Assembly (NCBI RefSeq): GCF_023806085.1
Contig: NZ_JAMSLX010000002.1
Location: 1-64,000, forward strand
Direction of reading: 5' to 3'
DNA: 64,000 nt
Source of the DNA: Hephaestia sp. MAHUQ-44
Lineage (GTDB): Bacteria > Pseudomonadota > Alphaproteobacteria > Sphingomonadales > Sphingomonadaceae
Shown: positions 43,441-51,332 of the stretch, one piece after another
Numbering within the stretch: position 1 is the first letter of the stretch
How the letters are laid out: the number at the start of each line of letters is the position of its first letter
Notes under the pieces: model-generated
Seen by the model: only the letters and a program-made list of their open reading frames with translations
What the model was told of the DNA's origin: nothing
Databases searched by the model: none
Position numbers and translations under genes: made by a program

Positions 43441-44340
43441 ATGATGGAGATCGGTACCTGGAAATCGATGGCGGGGATGGACGAGACCTATCGCCAGGCG
43501 CGTGAATACGGGCTCGAAACCAACCTTGCCGAGCTCGAGGCGTTCGGTTTTACGGTGATCCCGCCGGACAAGACCGGCGCCCCGCGCGACTTCGCGGCAC
43601 GCCTGCTCGATCGCGTGGTCGAGATTGCCGCGGATGAGAATGCGGGGGCCGTGGAACTCGAAAAACACAACGCCACCAAGCCCGCCGACGGGCGCCAGCT
43701 CTTCAACCTGTTGCGTCGTGATCCGCTGTTCGTCGAGACGATGATGAACCCGGTCACGAGGATCATGGGCGCCTATATGATGGGCCAGAGCTTCCGCCTG
43801 TCGAGTATGGTCGCATTCTACAAGCCGGGGCCGGCGCGGTCGACGCCGATGCATACCGACAGCGTCGGCGTGCCGACGCCGCTCCCCGCGTACAGCTCGA
43901 TCTGCAACATCAGCTGGGTGCTGTCCGATTACACCGTCGAGAACGGCACCTTCGGGATGGTGCCGGGCAGCCATCGCTGGTGCCGCCATCCCGTGGCGAC
44001 CGAGCAACCCGGCTTCATCGGCGGCGCGCTTGAGGAGGGGCTGTGTGTGCCGGTGTGTGCCGAGCCGGGGTCGCTGATCGTGTTCACGGGCAATACCTGG
44101 CATTGCACCTATCCCAAGACGACCGATGCCGCCCGCGCGCATGTCGTCGTCGCCTTCTGCCGCAACTACGTTTTTCCGGCGGAGCGCTACGACGACATGC
44201 CCGACGATGAAGTGGCGCGATACGGGCCCGAATTTGCCCGGATCATCGGCCGCGAGGCCTGGCAGGGCTATCGCGCCGAAGGGCCCAAGCTCGAACGGCT
44301 GCTCGCGGTGCGGCCAGCCTATCAATCGCAGCACGGATGA
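43441..44340 (+). CDS. PhyH-family Fe(II)/2-oxoglutarate dioxygenase
   Basis: A 299-aa phytanoyl-CoA dioxygenase-like enzyme. His138 and Asp140 (TPMHTDSVG) and His221 (GNTWHCTYP) make the iron site, and Arg232 (TDAARAHV) should bind 2-oxoglutarate. VLSDYTVENGTFGMVPGSH is the typical strand before the distal His. It would hydroxylate an acyl or cyclic substrate, fitting alpha-oxidation or side-chain oxidation of the compound activated by the two ligases. GAGAGGAGCAG precedes tandem ATG codons at 43441 and 43444. It is unrelated in detail to the PhyH protein at 11635. Confidence 0.92.
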   Translation: MMEIGTWKSMAGMDETYRQAREYGLETNLAELEAFGFTVIPPDKTGAPRDFAARLLDRVVEIAADENAGAVELEKHNATKPADGRQLFNLLRRDPLFVETMMNPVTRIMGAYMMGQSFRLSSMVAFYKPGPARSTPMHTDSVGVPTPLPAYSSICNISWVLSDYTVENGTFGMVPGSHRWCRHPVATEQPGFIGGALEEGLCVPVCAEPGSLIVFTGNTWHCTYPKTTDAARAHVVVAFCRNYVFPAERYDDMPDDEVARYGPEFARIIGREAWQGYRAEGPKLERLLAVRPAYQSQHG

Positions 44341-44351
44341 GGAGAGGCGCG

Positions 44352-44774
44352 ATGCGCGACAAGATCGAATTTGCGGGCCCCGAATGGCACGCGCGGCTCA
44401 AGGCGCTGCTCGAACGCTACACGACACTGGCCGATCCCGGTCTCCGTCTGTCGATCTGCGAGGTGTTCACCGCTGTGCCGCCGCATCTCGACGCGGACGG
44501 CACCGGCCGGATCGCCTGGCATTGTCGCATCGCGGACGGCACGGTCGCGTTCCATGATGGCGAGATCCCGACCGCCGATCTCAAGACCATCGCCGATTAC
44601 GATTTCGTCCTGCGCCTTGCGCGGATGAAGATCGAGGAAGCGACGCTCGCCGATTATCGCGCGCTTCAGGCCGAAGGCGCGGCGTCCGGCAAGCTCGTGT
44701 CGACGGGTGATCCAGCGCTGGTGCCGGCGGTGTTCCACGGCATGCACAACGACCTCGCGGAGATCACGGCGTGA
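44352..44774 (+). CDS. Hypothetical protein, possibly SCP2-like sterol-binding fold
   Basis: A 140-aa protein without a signal or membrane segment. I do not recognise it for certain. The pattern of alternating helix and strand (LKALLERYTTLADPGLRLSICEVF, GRIAWHCRIADGTVAFHDGEIPTADLKTIADYDFVLRLARM) resembles small SCP2-like or lipid-binding folds. AGGAGAGG lies ahead of ATG 44352; the ATG at 44337 overlaps the preceding stop but is less well placed. The gene overlaps the following hydratase gene by GTGA. It belongs to the same catabolic operon. Confidence 0.72.
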   Translation: MRDKIEFAGPEWHARLKALLERYTTLADPGLRLSICEVFTAVPPHLDADGTGRIAWHCRIADGTVAFHDGEIPTADLKTIADYDFVLRLARMKIEEATLADYRALQAEGAASGKLVSTGDPALVPAVFHGMHNDLAEITA

Positions 44775-45661
44775 CGACGGAGCCTGTCCATATCCGGTAC
44801 GAACGGCCCGACGCGGGCGTGGCGCGGATCGTTATGGATCGCGGTGAGCGGGCCAATGCGCAGGACACACGCTTCCTGTACGAGTTGAACGCCGCGTTCG
44901 ACCGGGCGGCGGCGGAGGACGACGTTCGCGTCATCATTCTCGCCGCCAACGGCAAGCATTTCTCTGCCGGGCACGACATTCGCGAGCGCGATCATCTCGC
45001 CAATCAGGATGGGTTCGCGCCGGTCACGCCGTTTCAGCAGCATCACCGGCCGGGGGCCGAAGGACGGATGTCGCGCGAAGAGGAGATCTACACCGGTTTC
45101 TGCGAACGCTGGCGCAACCTGCCCAAGATCACGATCGCGGCGGTGCAGGGCAAATGCGTGTCGGGCGGGCTCCTGCTGTGCTGGCCGTGCGATCTGATCG
45201 TGGCGGCGCAGGATGCGCAATTCCAGGATGTGACCGTCGCGATGGGAATCGCAGGGGTCGAATGGTTCGCGCATCCCTGGGAAATGCCCGCGCGCAAGGC
45301 CAAGGAGATGCTGCTGACCGGCGATCCGATTGCCGCCGAGGAGGCGCGGGCGCTCGGGTTCGTCAACCGCGTCGTGCCGGCCGCCGCGCTGGCTGAGGAG
45401 ACCCTCGCGCTCGCGCGCCAGATCGCGCGCCAGCCCAGTTTCGCGACCAAGATGGTCAAGCAGGCGGTCAACGGCGCGATCGACGCGCAGGGGCGCCACG
45501 CGGCCAACCAGATCGCCTTCGCGCTCCACCATCTGGCGCACAGCCATGCGATGGAGGTCCACGGCCTGCCGGTCGATCCGGCCGGGATCCATGCCAGCGT
45601 GGCGAAGAAATACGCGCCCGGCGAGGAACCGTTTCGGGCGCCGGAGGCCGACGAGAAATAA
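44771..45661 (+). CDS. Enoyl-CoA hydratase/isomerase family protein
   Basis: A 296-aa crotonase-fold enzyme starting with GTG. The oxyanion-hole blocks are LAANGKHFSAGHDI and VQGKCVSGGLLLCWPCDLIVAAQDAQF. It is longer than common hydratases, with an insertion of about 30 residues after the first block (RDHLANQDGFAPVTPFQQHH, GAEGRMSREEEIYTGF) seen in a subgroup of actinobacterial/alphaproteobacterial hydratases. The usual second catalytic Glu region reads MGIAGVEWFAHPWEM, so its chemistry may differ from simple hydration. The 98-bp gap that follows, before the TonB receptor, has no gene. Confidence 0.88.
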   Translation: MTTEPVHIRYERPDAGVARIVMDRGERANAQDTRFLYELNAAFDRAAAEDDVRVIILAANGKHFSAGHDIRERDHLANQDGFAPVTPFQQHHRPGAEGRMSREEEIYTGFCERWRNLPKITIAAVQGKCVSGGLLLCWPCDLIVAAQDAQFQDVTVAMGIAGVEWFAHPWEMPARKAKEMLLTGDPIAAEEARALGFVNRVVPAAALAEETLALARQIARQPSFATKMVKQAVNGAIDAQGRHAANQIAFALHHLAHSHAMEVHGLPVDPAGIHASVAKKYAPGEEPFRAPEADEK

Positions 45662-45759
45662 CCGCGGCGATCGGGCGGGCCGGCGCTGGTGGGTTTGCGC
45701 GCGGTACGTGTCTCTACGGGAAGGCGGAGAAAAAACCGCGATGCTATGGGGAGGGGAAG

Positions 45760-48054
45760 ATGGTTTCCGATATGATCGCCGCGACGCGCCGCTGGGCGTG
45801 CCTTGCGTTGCTCGGTGGAACTTCGGCACTGGCGTTCGCCGCCGCGCCGGCAGGGGCACAAACGACCCCGGCGCAGGACGACGCGCCGACGCCGTCCGAT
45901 CAGGTTGATGCGGCCCGCCAGGATACGGTCGGCGCCATCATCGTCACCGCCCAGCGCCGGGCCGAACGCGACATCGACGTACCGCTGTCGGTGACCGCGT
46001 TCGATGCCCGGATGGTGGAGAATCTCAGCGCGTCGTTCCTGATCGACGTCGGTACGAAGGTTCCCAACGTGCAGTTCACGCCCGGCACCAACTCGCCGGG
46101 GATCGCGATCCGCGGCGTCAGTTCGCAGTCGAACATCAATGCCGGCTTCCCGCCGGCGATCGGCGTGTATGTCGACGAAGTCTATCAGGGGCGCGATCCC
46201 ACGTTCAACACGATCCTGAACGATATCGAGCGGGTGGAAGTGCTGCGGGGGCCGCAGGGCACGCTCTACGGCAAGAACACGATCGGCGGCGCGATCAATA
46301 TCGTCACGCGTGATCCGACCAACGCGTTCGGCTTTTCGGGCGACCTGAATTACGGAAACTACAATTTCGTCCAGGCGCGCGGAAGCCTGGGCGGCGCGAT
46401 CGTCGAGGACAAGCTGCTGATCCGGCTTTCGGGCGTCCACCGCCAGCGCGATGGCTTCATTCGCAATACGACGACCGGCGAGAAGCTCAACGATCTCAAT
46501 TCCGACGGCGCACGCGCGGTCGTGGTCGCCAACATCAGCCCGGCGGTGACCTTGCGGTTGAGCGCCGATTATTTCGGCGAAGAAGGGACGACGGCGCTCG
46601 AGACGGGGCCGGTGACGCTCGCCGCTTTGCCCGCGTTCGCGGGCATCCCGCCCCAGGACGCGAGCGACAATATCGTCCAGCTCAATGCCCCCGAATTCGC
46701 GCGGCGGGAGCTTTATGGGTTCTCCGGCCGGTTCGACATCGACATGGGCCCGGCGATGCTGACCTCGATCACCGCATGGCGCCGCTATACGTCCGATTTC
46801 AACGACGATTCGGACGGCCTGCCGATCGACGCGTTCGAGGTCGGCCGGCAGGAGAACGGCACCAATTTCAGCCAGGAACTGCGGCTTACCTCGACCGGGT
46901 CGGGCGCGCTCAGCTGGATCACCGGCTTCTATTATTATGCCGAAGACACCCGGAACCATCGTCGTATCGCCCTGGGTGACGATATGCCGCTATTGCTCGT
47001 GGGTGACCTCGCGGGCGTGGTGTTCCCCGGTTATGGCGGCGAGCAGGCGCGCACCGATTCGCGGATCGACGGGTCGAGTTGGGCGCTGTTCGGATCGACG
47101 ACGTACAAGCTCACCGATCGGCTGAGCCTGACGGCCGGGCTGCGCTACACGCACGAGCGCAAGGATCTCACTTACGAACAGCGCCATACGCAGGTCTATA
47201 GCGGCGGGCTGGGCGGATCGATCATTCCGAATTTCGCGGTCGCGATCCCCGAGCGGCGCGAACGCTATACCGATAACCGGCTGACCGGCGACGCGAGCCT
47301 GAGCTACGCCTTCTCGCCCGACCATGTCGGCTATCTGCGGTTCAGCCGGGGGTTCAAGGCGGGCGGTTTCCAGACCGACGTGATCTCGCCGCCGTTCGGG
47401 GCGACCGATCGGCTGGGGTTCGACCCCGAAACCGTCGACAATTACGAGGCCGGATTCAAATCTTATCTGTTCGGCCATAAGGTGCGCTTCAACATCGCGG
47501 CTTTCCTCATGGACTGGCGTGACAAGCAGGAGCAGATTTTCACCGGGCTGTCGTTCCTGATCCGCAACGCCGCCAATGCGCGCAGCAAGGGGATGGAGGT
47601 TGAGATCAGCGCGCAGCCGGTGGCCGGGCTCTCGCTCGACGCCAATCTGGGGTATCTCGACACGCGCTACACCGATTTTCCGGGCAATTCGCTCGAGGGG
47701 CGCCATTTCCCGAACCTGCCCAAATGGACGTGGAGCACGGGCGCGCAATATACCGCTGCCGTCTCGAGCGATTTCGAGCTGACGGTGCGGGGCGACGTCA
47801 ACCATCGCGGCGAGACGTACAACCAGCCGAACACCAATGTGTTCGTGATCAGCGAGGGGTTGACCACGATCAACAGCCGGCTTGGCGTGCAGCGGGCCGA
47901 CGGCCAATGGGGCGTCTATCTGTGGGGACGCAACCTTGCTGACGTCAAGCGGCTGGGGATCGGGTCCAGCTTCCCATTCCCGAACGCGACGATCACGACG
48001 CGCAATGCCGGGTTCGGCCGGACGTTCGGCGCCGAGTTGCGCGTCAACTTCTAA
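45760..48054 (+). CDS. TonB-dependent receptor (1)
   Basis: A 764-aa outer-membrane receptor for energy-driven uptake. A signal peptide ends near APAGAQ. The TonB-box-like DTVGAIIVTAQRR, plug domain (about 60-170, with VPLSVTAFDARMVEN, IAIRGVS and VEVLRGPQGTLYGKNTIGGAINIVT) and a 22-strand barrel follow, closing with a C-terminal aromatic end GAELRVNF. It resembles the FyuA/CirA-like receptors that sphingomonads use for catabolic substrates rather than clear siderophore receptors; no iron-box is visible. It lies inside the acyl-CoA catabolic region, so it probably brings in that compound. Confidence 0.95.
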   Translation: MVSDMIAATRRWACLALLGGTSALAFAAAPAGAQTTPAQDDAPTPSDQVDAARQDTVGAIIVTAQRRAERDIDVPLSVTAFDARMVENLSASFLIDVGTKVPNVQFTPGTNSPGIAIRGVSSQSNINAGFPPAIGVYVDEVYQGRDPTFNTILNDIERVEVLRGPQGTLYGKNTIGGAINIVTRDPTNAFGFSGDLNYGNYNFVQARGSLGGAIVEDKLLIRLSGVHRQRDGFIRNTTTGEKLNDLNSDGARAVVVANISPAVTLRLSADYFGEEGTTALETGPVTLAALPAFAGIPPQDASDNIVQLNAPEFARRELYGFSGRFDIDMGPAMLTSITAWRRYTSDFNDDSDGLPIDAFEVGRQENGTNFSQELRLTSTGSGALSWITGFYYYAEDTRNHRRIALGDDMPLLLVGDLAGVVFPGYGGEQARTDSRIDGSSWALFGSTTYKLTDRLSLTAGLRYTHERKDLTYEQRHTQVYSGGLGGSIIPNFAVAIPERRERYTDNRLTGDASLSYAFSPDHVGYLRFSRGFKAGGFQTDVISPPFGATDRLGFDPETVDNYEAGFKSYLFGHKVRFNIAAFLMDWRDKQEQIFTGLSFLIRNAANARSKGMEVEISAQPVAGLSLDANLGYLDTRYTDFPGNSLEGRHFPNLPKWTWSTGAQYTAAVSSDFELTVRGDVNHRGETYNQPNTNVFVISEGLTTINSRLGVQRADGQWGVYLWGRNLADVKRLGIGSSFPFPNATITTRNAGFGRTFGAELRVNF

Positions 48055-48058
48055 CGAC

Positions 48059-48097
48059 CGGCGGCGAGCGTGGGGCCCGGCCTCCCGCTCGCCGCCG
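48059..48097 (+). terminator. GC-rich hairpin after TonB receptor 1
   Basis: A perfect 12-bp stem, CGGCGGCGAGCG at 48059-48070 and its inverse at 48086-48097, with a 15-nt loop, starts 5 bp after the receptor stop codon. There is no T-run, so it may act as a terminator helper or as mRNA 3' protection. The downstream acyl-CoA dehydrogenase operon may therefore be transcribed separately or at a lower level. Confidence 0.5.
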
Positions 48098-48119
48098 CGC
48101 GTGAGCCAGCGGGTCCTGC

Positions 48120-49262
48120 ATGATCGATTCAGTCCATTATACGCCCGAGCACGAGGCCTTTCGTGAGAGCGTTCGCCGTTTCATCGTGCGCGAGTGCCTG
48201 CCGCACCGCGCCGCGTGGCGCGCGGCGCTCAAGACGTCGCGCGCGCTTTGGGAGCGCGCCGGTGAGGCCGGGATCCTCTGCACCAAGGTAAGCCCCGAAT
48301 ACGGGGGGGCGGGGGGCGACATCTATCATTGCCTGGTGGTGATGGAAGAACAGACGCGCGCCAATTTCGGCGAACTCGCCTTTTACCTGCACAGTGACAT
48401 CATCGCGCCCTATATCGAACGCTACGGTACCCCGGCGCAGCGCCGGCGCTATCTGCCGGGGATGGCGACGGGGGCGATCGTCGCGGCGATCGCGATGACC
48501 GAACCGGGCGCCGGCAGCGATCTCCAGGCGATCACCACGCGCGCCAGGCGCGACGGCGACGACTATATCCTCGACGGACGCAAGACCTTCATCAGCAACG
48601 CGCAGAACGCCGATCTGATCGTGGTCGCCGCGAAGACCGATCCTGCCGCGCGCGCGCGCGGCATCAGCCTGTTCCTGCTCGACACGGCCGATGCGACCGG
48701 TTTCGCCCTGGGCCGCAATCTCCGCAAGATCGGCGTCAAGGCGCAGGACACGTCGGAGCTGTTCTTCGACGGCGTACGGCTCGGCGGCGGGCAGCTGCTG
48801 GGCGGGGTCGAAGGGCAGGGCTTCTATCAGTTGATGGATCGCCTTCCGGAGGAGCGATTGATCATGGCGATGTCGGCGGTCGCGACGATGGAATGTGCGG
48901 TCGACGAGGCGGTGGCCTATGCGAAGCAACGTGAGACGTTCGGCAAGAAGCTGATCGAGCACCAGCATATCCGCTTCGAACTGGCACGCTGCCGGACGCT
49001 GGCCACGCTCGCGCGCACCTATCTCCTGCGTGCGCTTGATCTGTTCGTTGAGGGGCGGTTCGATGCACGACACGGCGCGATGGTCAAATACTGGACGACC
49101 GAACGGTGCTGCGAGGTGACTGACGCCTGCCTGCAATTGTACGGCGGCTACGGCTATATGAAGGACATGCCGATCGCCGATCGCTGGGCGGATGCGCGCC
49201 TCGGCCGCATCGCCGGTGGTGCAACCGAGGTGATGAAAGACCTGATCGGACGGGCATTATGA
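48120..49262 (+). CDS. Acyl-CoA dehydrogenase (1)
   Basis: A 380-aa flavin-dependent acyl-CoA dehydrogenase. The FAD/substrate blocks IAMTEPGAGSDLQAITTRARRDG and DGRKTFISNAQNADLIVV, and the C-terminal LQLYGGYGYMKDMPIADRWADARLGRIAGGATEVM are clear. The catalytic Glu position of medium-chain enzymes (YEGT) reads IAGGAT, so the base is probably the Glu in RLPEERLIMAM, as in the long-chain/isovaleryl type. It overlaps dehydrogenase 2 by 4 bp. The two proteins are only moderately alike and may form a mixed tetramer, as in steroid-type dehydrogenases. Confidence 0.94.
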   Translation: MIDSVHYTPEHEAFRESVRRFIVRECLPHRAAWRAALKTSRALWERAGEAGILCTKVSPEYGGAGGDIYHCLVVMEEQTRANFGELAFYLHSDIIAPYIERYGTPAQRRRYLPGMATGAIVAAIAMTEPGAGSDLQAITTRARRDGDDYILDGRKTFISNAQNADLIVVAAKTDPAARARGISLFLLDTADATGFALGRNLRKIGVKAQDTSELFFDGVRLGGGQLLGGVEGQGFYQLMDRLPEERLIMAMSAVATMECAVDEAVAYAKQRETFGKKLIEHQHIRFELARCRTLATLARTYLLRALDLFVEGRFDARHGAMVKYWTTERCCEVTDACLQLYGGYGYMKDMPIADRWADARLGRIAGGATEVMKDLIGRAL

Positions 49263-50416
49263 CCCACGCGACAACCTGTGACGGGCTCGCCAGTGCCTCG
49301 CGCCTCGACTGGCTGCCCGAGCATGAGATGCTGCGCGCCACCGCCCGCCGCTTCTTTATCGACGAATGCCAGCCCCATCGCGAGGCATGGGAGAGCGATG
49401 GCATGGTGCCTGCCGCGATCTGGCGCCGCGCCGGTGAGCTTGGGCTATTGTGTCCGCGTCTCCCGGTCGAACTCGGCGGGTCCGGCGGTGACATCCTGTG
49501 CTCGATCGCGCTGATCGAGGAACAGGTGCGGGCTGATGTCGTCGCGCCGATGTTTTCTCTCCATTCGGATATCGTTGCGCCCTACATCGCGCATTATGGG
49601 ACGGCAGCGCAGCAAGCGCGTCTGCTCCCCCGGCTTGCCTCGGGGGACTGGATTGCGGCCATCGCGATGACCGAACCGGGCGCGGGCAGCGACCTTCGGG
49701 GGATGCGGACGCGGGCACGCCGCGATGGGACGGATTGGGTGGTCAACGGGGCCAAGACCTTCATCTCGCACGGCTGCTGCGCGAACCTGATCGTGCTTGC
49801 CGCGCAGACCGACGCGGGGATCAGCCTGTTCGCGGTCGAAGCCGACGGTCTCGACGGCTTGCGCCGCAGCGCGCCGCTTGAAAAGGTCGGGCAATGGGCC
49901 GCCGATACCGCCGAATTGTTTTTCGACGACGTGCGGCTTCCCGCCGACGCCTTGCTCGGTGCGGAGGGCGGCGGGTTTGCGATGTTGCGTGAACGGCTGA
50001 TCGAGGAGCGTCTGCTCACCGCCGTCAGCGCGGTCGCGATGGCCGAGCAGGCGATCGAGCACACGCTCGCATATACGCGGGATCGCAAGGCGTTCGGCCG
50101 CTCGATTCTGGATTTCCAGAACTCGCGCTTCAAGCTGGCCGAGGCACGGACCGATGTCGATGTTGCGCGCATCTTCGTGGAGGAATGCATTCTCCGCTTC
50201 GCCGACGCTTCGCTCGACGAGGCGCAGGCGGCGATGGCGAAATACTGGACGACCGACCTGCAAAACCGGGTGATCGACGATTGCCTACAGTTGCATGGCG
50301 GTTACGGCTATATGCTCGAATATCCGATCGCGCGCCTGTGGCTGGATAGCCGGATCACGCGCATCTACGCGGGCACCAACGAGATCATGAAGGAAGTCAT
50401 CGGACGGTCGCTATGA
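49259..50416 (+). CDS. Acyl-CoA dehydrogenase (2)
   Basis: A 385-aa acyl-CoA dehydrogenase encoded directly after number 1. It shows IAMTEPGAGSDLRGMRTRARRDG, NGAKTFISHGCCANLIVLAAQ, and LQLHGGYGYMLEYPIARLWLDSRITRIYAGTNEIMKEVIG. IYAGTNE replaces the medium-chain IYEGT, and a Glu in RLIEERLLTAVSA is the likely base. Relative to dehydrogenase 1 the central beta domain has a short deletion around residues 180-195. It overlaps the enoyl-CoA hydratase start by 4 bp. All three genes form one operon for the first two steps of beta-oxidation. Confidence 0.94.
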   Translation: MTHATTCDGLASASRLDWLPEHEMLRATARRFFIDECQPHREAWESDGMVPAAIWRRAGELGLLCPRLPVELGGSGGDILCSIALIEEQVRADVVAPMFSLHSDIVAPYIAHYGTAAQQARLLPRLASGDWIAAIAMTEPGAGSDLRGMRTRARRDGTDWVVNGAKTFISHGCCANLIVLAAQTDAGISLFAVEADGLDGLRRSAPLEKVGQWAADTAELFFDDVRLPADALLGAEGGGFAMLRERLIEERLLTAVSAVAMAEQAIEHTLAYTRDRKAFGRSILDFQNSRFKLAEARTDVDVARIFVEECILRFADASLDEAQAAMAKYWTTDLQNRVIDDCLQLHGGYGYMLEYPIARLWLDSRITRIYAGTNEIMKEVIGRSL

Positions 50417-51201
50417 CGCCGGGATTCGCCGTCACCCGCGACGGTGCGATCGAGACGGTGACCCTTGATCGCGTCGGGCGCCTCAACGCGCTCGATCTGG
50501 CGACGATCGATGCGCTGACCGCGTATTTCAAGGGGCTTCTCGCTCGTCCCGAGGTGCGATGTGTGCTGCTCAGGGGCGCCGGACGCGGTTTCTGCGCGGG
50601 CCTCGATCTGGCCGATTGGCACGATATGCTCGCGCACGCGACGCCTGCGGCCATGGTTGGGGTCCAGACCCGCGCGGCGGGCCTCATCCGTGCGATGCGG
50701 GCCGCGCCGCCGCCGATCGTCGGGCTCGCGCACGGCGTCGCAGCGGGCCTCGGGTTCGCGCTGCTGCTGGCCTGCGATCTGCGCATTGGCGCCGTCGGGC
50801 TCGCGATGAACGTGGCCTCGGTCCGTATCGGGTTGAGCGGCGCGGACGTCGGCATCAGCTTTCTCCTCCCGCGCATCGTGGGGGAGGGGCGGGCCGCCGA
50901 CCTGATGCTGACGGGGCGGGTGATTGGCGCGGAAGAAGCCATGGCGATCGGCCTGTTGGGCGATATCGTCGCCGACCGAGATCTCCACGACAGGGGGCTG
51001 CGCGCGGCTTCCGATATCGCGCGCAATGCGCCGCTCGGCGTGCGGATGACCAAATCCGCGCTCGCGGCGGCCGCGCCGACGCTCGAAACCGCGATGGCGA
51101 TCGAGGACCGCCAGCAGGTGTTGCTGATCAACACTGCCGATCATCGCGAGGCCGTCGCCGCCTTCATCGCCAAGCGCCCACCAGTCTTTACCGGAGCGTG
51201 A
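50413..51201 (+). CDS. Enoyl-CoA hydratase/isomerase family protein
   Basis: A 262-aa crotonase. RVGRLNALDLATIDAL, RGAGRGFCAGLDLADW and LAHGVAAGLGFALLLACDLRIGAVGLAMN form the fold and oxyanion hole. RIGLSGADVGISFLLPRIVG is the region of the catalytic acids; the LSGADVGISF form with Asp is common in family members acting on branched or aromatic acyl-CoA. It is the last gene of the dehydrogenase operon. The 131-bp gap after it holds the promoter and operator of the next hydrolase gene. Confidence 0.92.
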   Translation: MTPGFAVTRDGAIETVTLDRVGRLNALDLATIDALTAYFKGLLARPEVRCVLLRGAGRGFCAGLDLADWHDMLAHATPAAMVGVQTRAAGLIRAMRAAPPPIVGLAHGVAAGLGFALLLACDLRIGAVGLAMNVASVRIGLSGADVGISFLLPRIVGEGRAADLMLTGRVIGAEEAMAIGLLGDIVADRDLHDRGLRAASDIARNAPLGVRMTKSALAAAAPTLETAMAIEDRQQVLLINTADHREAVAAFIAKRPPVFTGA

Positions 51202-51279
51202 TCGCCGTCCCGGCCAGCTGCCGCCGCCGGCCGCACCGTTGCCGGCGCATGACGACGCTTGCCCGCGCCACAAATGCGG

Positions 51280-51307
51280 TTGCCACACCCGAAGAGCCGT
51301 GTATTAT
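51280..51307 (+). promoter_or_regulatory. Sigma-70 promoter of the NylB-like hydrolase gene
   Basis: TTGCCA at 51280-51285 (5 of 6 consensus) and TATTAT at 51302-51307 (5 of 6) are separated by 16 bp. The -10 box is the left edge of the 51303-51320 palindrome, so repressor binding would exclude RNA polymerase. The start codon is 26 bp downstream of the -10. Confidence 0.7.
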
Positions 51308-51320
51308 GTGATCACATAAT
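51303..51320. promoter_or_regulatory. TGTGATCACA operator, site 1 (18-bp perfect palindrome)
   Basis: ATTATGTGATCACATAAT is a perfect palindrome. It lies 12 bp ahead of the NylB-like gene, overlaps the -10 element, and is followed by the ribosome binding site GAGGGAGAG. The core TGTGATCACA, or its inner eight bases, recurs five more times within 10 kb. Confidence 0.85.
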
Positions 51321-51332
51321 TGAGGGAGAGCG

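Noticed and set aside
45088..46959. A 623-codon minus-strand frame across the hydratase end and TonB receptor 1
   Set aside because: Antisense of two clear genes and composition typical of GC-rich shadow frames.
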